In this document: positions 61,221-64,000 of the stretch, one piece after another
How positions within the stretch are numbered: position 1 is the stretch's first letter
Layout of the letters: every line of letters begins with the position of its first letter
Assembly (NCBI RefSeq): GCF_000219605.1
Contig: NC_015740.1
Span: forward strand, 3,410,001-3,474,000
Source: Stutzerimonas stutzeri
GTDB lineage: Bacteria > Pseudomonadota > Gammaproteobacteria > Pseudomonadales > Pseudomonadaceae
Direction: 5' to 3'
Length of the DNA stretch: 64,000 nt
Made by a program: the position numbers and the translations under genes
Notes under the pieces: model-generated
The model's input: the letters and a program-made list of their open reading frames with translations, nothing else
The model's database searches: none
What the model was told of the DNA's origin: nothing

Positions 61221-62243
61221 TCACGCGCATTCGCACTGGTACTCGTGATGGAAGTCCAGCGCAGCGAGGTTCTTGTCCTTGGCTTCGAGCATGATGTCGA
61301 AGCGATCCAGAAACTGAAACGCATAGCGATTCGTCCAGCGGTTCCACATGCGCTTGCTGTGCGCATAGAGGTCGCGCTTGCTGACCTGCTCCAGCAACTC
61401 GGGGATTTCCAGCTTCCGCTCCGGGGCGAAGCCCAGCTCCATCAGGCGCTCCGGCGGCTGCGAGTAATGCATGGTCGGCCGCACGCCGCGCCAGCTTTCC
61501 AGGATGCGCTCGATGCGCGGGTCGTCCGGCTCGATGTGGCGGTCCTCGTGAATCCAGCAGTGATGGATGTCCAGCACCACCGGCGCGAGGTCCGCGAGAC
61601 CCAGACAGTCGTCCAGGCCATAGGTCTTTTCGTCGTTCTCGAAGGTGATGCACTGGCGCGCCTCGGCCGACAGCCGCGGCCAAACGGCACGCACGCCCTC
61701 GGCGCCGAGCCGCCCGGCGATATGCAGGTTGCACTTGAAGTCCTGGAAGCGCCGGCCATAACCCATCATGCGGATCATGTCGGCGTGGTACTCGAATTCC
61801 GCCAGGCTGTTCTCCACCACCTGCGGCTTGTCCGACCCCAGCACGCAGTACTGGCCGGGATGCATCGACAGGCGGATGTCGTGGGCCCGCGCCAGCTCGC
61901 CGATCGCGGCGAAACCCGCCTCGAGGCGATTCCGTATCTCGGTGCGGCGATAAAACGGCGCGATCTCGGCATGACTGTAGAACGGCAGCAGGTCGCTGGA
62001 CAGCCGCAACATGCGCAGCATCGGCGGCAACGTCGCGACGTATTCGAGCAATACCCGCTGGGCGTTCAGGTTGTGCTCGACGATCTCCTCGAGCTTCGCT
62101 TCGGCCGCCTCGCGCCCCGCCGAGGCCATCCAGCGCAGCGTGGTGCTGCGCGGGTTGAAGGTGCGCTCGATGCGCTCCAGTTCCTTCAGCGAGAGGCTCT
62201 GTTGCGGATGGCGATACATGCAGGCGAAGCCGATACGGGGCAT
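61221..62243 (-). CDS. UV-damage endonuclease UvdE/UvsE
   Basis: A 340-residue TIM-barrel endonuclease that nicks DNA 5' to UV photoproducts, an alternative to UvrABC. It begins MPRIGFACMYRHPQQSLSLKELERIERTFNPRSTTLRWM, and metal-binding residues are spread along RLSMHPGQYCVL, ECITFENDEKTYG-like ITFENDEKTYG, VLDIHHCWIHED and MHYSQP. GAGGAATCC precedes ATG 62243. It lies between the two LiuR-like operators and is divergent from liuA; a role in the catabolic regulon is not expected. Confidence 0.92.
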   Translation of the reverse strand: MPRIGFACMYRHPQQSLSLKELERIERTFNPRSTTLRWMASAGREAAEAKLEEIVEHNLNAQRVLLEYVATLPPMLRMLRLSSDLLPFYSHAEIAPFYRRTEIRNRLEAGFAAIGELARAHDIRLSMHPGQYCVLGSDKPQVVENSLAEFEYHADMIRMMGYGRRFQDFKCNLHIAGRLGAEGVRAVWPRLSAEARQCITFENDEKTYGLDDCLGLADLAPVVLDIHHCWIHEDRHIEPDDPRIERILESWRGVRPTMHYSQPPERLMELGFAPERKLEIPELLEQVSKRDLYAHSKRMWNRWTNRYAFQFLDRFDIMLEAKDKNLAALDFHHEYQCECA

Positions 62244-62562
62244 GGATTCCTCGTGGATGACAGGCCGGCGCTCCGACCATTGCCTGTTTAGTCCCGCCCG
62301 CGCCGAGCCGAGTGCCCGACCGCCGACGAAACACCACCCGCGGCATCCATGGCCGGCGGCACCGCCCTTGCCGTGCACCTATGCTTGCAGAACGCCGCCC
62401 GCTGGCATGTTGACAGACCGCCGGCGGACCTTTACGTTAACGTAAAGTAGCGAGCAGCCAGTTCCCGAAGCCGCTCAGGCTGCGACCGGAGCGCCGGCCG
62501 GAACCCGCCGGATGCACGAATTCTCTGAACACAGAACAATTACAAGACAAGCAGGTGGCCCC
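62244..62562. other. Divergent intergenic region uvdE / liuA
   Basis: 319 bases between two divergent genes. A perfect 18-base palindrome (62430-62447) is the one clear site. No gene or RNA is recognised; the open frames here have no ribosome site. Confidence 0.6.
62430..62447. promoter_or_regulatory. LiuR-like operator upstream of liuA (perfect palindrome)
   Basis: CTTTACGTTAACGTAAAG, an 18-base perfect palindrome 115 bases before the liuA start. The known LiuR (MerR family) operator of proteobacterial leucine-catabolism genes has this type of sequence, as I recall it. The liuR gene itself is not in this window. Confidence 0.8.
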
Positions 62563-63726
62563 ATGAACTACTCCAGCCTCAATTTCGCCCTCGGTGAAAC
62601 CATCGACATGCTGCGCGAGCAGGTCCAGGCCTTCGTCGCCGCCGAGCTGGCGCCGCGCGCCGAGGCCATCGACCAGGACAACCTGTTCCCGGCCGACATG
62701 TGGAAGAAATTCGGCGAGATGGGTCTGCTCGGCGTCACCGTCTCCGAGGAATACGGCGGCGCCGGCCTTGGCTACCTGGCCCACGTGGTGGCGATGGAAG
62801 AGATCAGCCGCGGCTCGGCCTCGGTCGCCCTTTCCTACGGCGCCCACTCAAACCTGTGCGTCAACCAGATCAACCGCAACGGCAACCCCGAGCAGAAGGC
62901 CCGCTACCTGCCCAAGCTGATCAGCGGCGAACACGTCGGCGCGCTGGCCATGAGCGAGCCGAATGCCGGTTCCGACGTGGTATCCATGAAGCTGCGCGCA
63001 GAAAAGCGCGGCGACCGCTACGTGCTCAACGGCAGCAAGACCTGGATCACCAATGGCCCGGACGCCAACACCTATGTGATCTACGCCAAGACCGACCTGG
63101 ACAAGGGTCCGCACGGCATCACCGCCTTCATCGTCGAGCGCGACTGGAAAGGTTTCTCCCGCGGCAACAAGTTCGACAAGCTCGGCATGCGTGGCTCCAA
63201 CACCTGCGAGCTGTTCTTCGATGACGTCGAGGTGCCGCAAGAGAACGTGCTGGGCGTCGAGAACGGCGGCGTCAAGGTGCTGATGAGCGGCCTGGATTAC
63301 GAGCGCGTGGTACTGGCCGGCGGCCCGACCGGGATCATGCAGGCCTGCCTCGACGTGGTGGTGCCCTACATCCACGACCGCAAGCAGTTCGGTCAGAGCA
63401 TCGGCGAGTTCCAGTTCATTCAGGGCAAGGTGGCGGACATGTACACCCAGCTCAACGCCAGCCGTGCCTATCTCTACGCCGTCGCCCAGGCCTGCGACCG
63501 TGGCGAGACCACCCGCAAGGACGCCGCCGGGGTGATCCTCTATACCGCCGAAAACGCCACGCAGATGGCCCTGCAGGCGATCCAGATCCTCGGTGGCAAC
63601 GGCTATATCAACGAATTCCCCACCGGCCGCCTGCTGCGTGACGCCAAGCTCTACGAGATCGGCGCCGGCACCAGCGAGATCCGCCGGATGCTGATCGGAC
63701 GCGAGCTGTTCAACGAATCCAGGTGA
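62563..63726 (+). CDS. liuA: Isovaleryl-CoA dehydrogenase
   Basis: A 387-residue acyl-CoA dehydrogenase that oxidises isovaleryl-CoA to 3-methylcrotonyl-CoA in leucine breakdown. FAD and substrate motifs are [21 protein letters not shown] near 130-150, [17 protein letters not shown], and the C-terminal [36 protein letters not shown]. The glutamate near 250 ([13 protein letters not shown]) is the position used as catalytic base in isovaleryl-CoA dehydrogenases. ATG 62563 starts [12 protein letters not shown], the family start. liuB follows. Confidence 0.95.
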   Translation: MNYSSLNFALGETIDMLREQVQAFVAAELAPRAEAIDQDNLFPADMWKKFGEMGLLGVTVSEEYGGAGLGYLAHVVAMEEISRGSASVALSYGAHSNLCVNQINRNGNPEQKARYLPKLISGEHVGALAMSEPNAGSDVVSMKLRAEKRGDRYVLNGSKTWITNGPDANTYVIYAKTDLDKGPHGITAFIVERDWKGFSRGNKFDKLGMRGSNTCELFFDDVEVPQENVLGVENGGVKVLMSGLDYERVVLAGGPTGIMQACLDVVVPYIHDRKQFGQSIGEFQFIQGKVADMYTQLNASRAYLYAVAQACDRGETTRKDAAGVILYTAENATQMALQAIQILGGNGYINEFPTGRLLRDAKLYEIGAGTSEIRRMLIGRELFNESR

Positions 63727-63756
63727 GCTGCGGGCGGAACAACGCCCAACCCTCGT

Positions 63757-63814
63757 AGGGTGGAAAACCGCGAAGCGTTTTCCACCGCAGTCGGTGGATG
63801 GCAGAGCCATCCAT
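63757..63814. repeat. REP-like double hairpin between liuA and liuB
   Basis: First stem GGTGGAAAA-C-CGC (63759-63771) / GCGTTTTCCACC (63775-63786), loop GAA and one bulged C. Second stem TGGATGGC (63795-63802) / GCCATCCA (63806-63813), loop AGA. The shape TAGGGTGGAAAA-CGCGAAGCG-TTTTCCACC resembles repetitive extragenic palindromes of Pseudomonas, as I recall them. I found no second copy in this window. Confidence 0.65.
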
Positions 63815-63837
63815 GATGGAATTGAACGGAGCCAACC

Positions 63838-64000
63838 ATGGCCATCCTGCACACCCAGATCAATACCCGTTCGCCAGAGTTCGCCGCCAACAGCGCGGCG
63901 ATGCTCGAACAGGTGAACAACCTGCGCGCCCTGCTCGGCCGCGTCAGCGAAGGCGGCGGCGCCACCGCCCAGCAGCGCCATGTCTCACGCGGCAAGCTCC
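63838..64000 (+). CDS. liuB: 3-Methylcrotonyl-CoA carboxylase beta subunit, N-terminus (runs off window)
   Basis: Only the first 54 codons are visible: MAILHTQINTRSPEFAANSAAMLEQVNNLRALLGRVSEGGG, which is the typical start of the carboxyltransferase (beta) subunit. This enzyme carboxylates the product of LiuA. The ATG lies 111 bases after the liuA stop with a REP-like element between. Confidence 0.88.
   Translation, partial: MAILHTQINTRSPEFAANSAAMLEQVNNLRALLGRVSEGGGATAQQRHVSRGKL

Overview
The window is GC-rich, gene-dense chromosomal DNA from a Pseudomonas-type gammaproteobacterium. The gene order matches, as I recall it, several Pseudomonas aeruginosa neighbourhoods: groEL-groES-fxsA-HugZ-SDR; ampG-mscS-yajQ-degenerate GGDEF-panE-kinase; Nudix-GST-argJ-secA; hpt-upp-uraA; pagL-murI-moeB-prmC-prfA-hemA-TPR-lolB-ispE-tRNA(Gln)-prs-rplY-pth-ychF. 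Joined in this mosaic, and with a PduO-type adenosyltransferase, DUF3182 and UvdE genes, it suggests Stutzerimonas (P. stutzeri group). That assignment is inferred from gene content only. I saw no insertion sequence, integrase, prophage or CRISPR array.

Layout. 1-1.8 kb: 3' part of an RND efflux permease and a small membrane protein. 1.9-9.6 kb: groESL with a sigma-32-type promoter, fxsA, a HugZ-like protein, an SDR, a DUF481 outer-membrane protein, an alkyltransferase-like DNA repair protein and ampG. 9.7-15.2 kb: MscS channel, YajQ, a response regulator with a ruined GGDEF motif, panE and a membrane histidine kinase. 15.2-21.2 kb: a block that interrupts the remembered order: a PduO adenosyltransferase, a channel-like membrane protein, an alpha/beta hydrolase overlapping a DUF3182 gene, and ahpF/ahpC. 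21.3-27.8 kb: Nudix/ThiE fusion, GST, argJ, secA, dciA. 27.9-29.1 kb: small proteins including SOS-controlled yebG. 29.3-35.6 kb: a MalT/LuxR-type regulator with a DUF1329/DUF1302 envelope pair. 36.1-39.8 kb: purine and pyrimidine salvage (hpt, upp, uraA), YkgJ and PagL. 39.9-51.8 kb: the housekeeping run murI to ychF with two identical tRNA-Gln genes. 51.8-64 kb: a small acidic protein, a LIV-type ABC importer, an OprD porin, an AhpD-like protein, an acyl-CoA ligase, UV-damage endonuclease, and liuA plus the start of liuB.

The most interesting signal is in the last 12 kb. Three near-identical palindromes built on TTTACGTTAACGTAAA lie 58, 79 and 115 bases upstream of the LIV importer, the acyl-CoA ligase operon and liuA. 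They resemble the operator of the MerR-family leucine-catabolism regulator LiuR, as I remember it. They suggest one regulon that ties uptake (OprD porin, ABC importer) to acid activation (acyl-CoA ligase) and leucine/isovalerate breakdown (liuA, liuB). Other well-supported regulatory sites are the groES heat-shock promoter, the LexA box at yebG, and a stem-loop plus T-tract between ahpC and ahpF that could set their ratio. Many open frames longer than 100 codons run opposite to real genes; I treat these as GC shadow.
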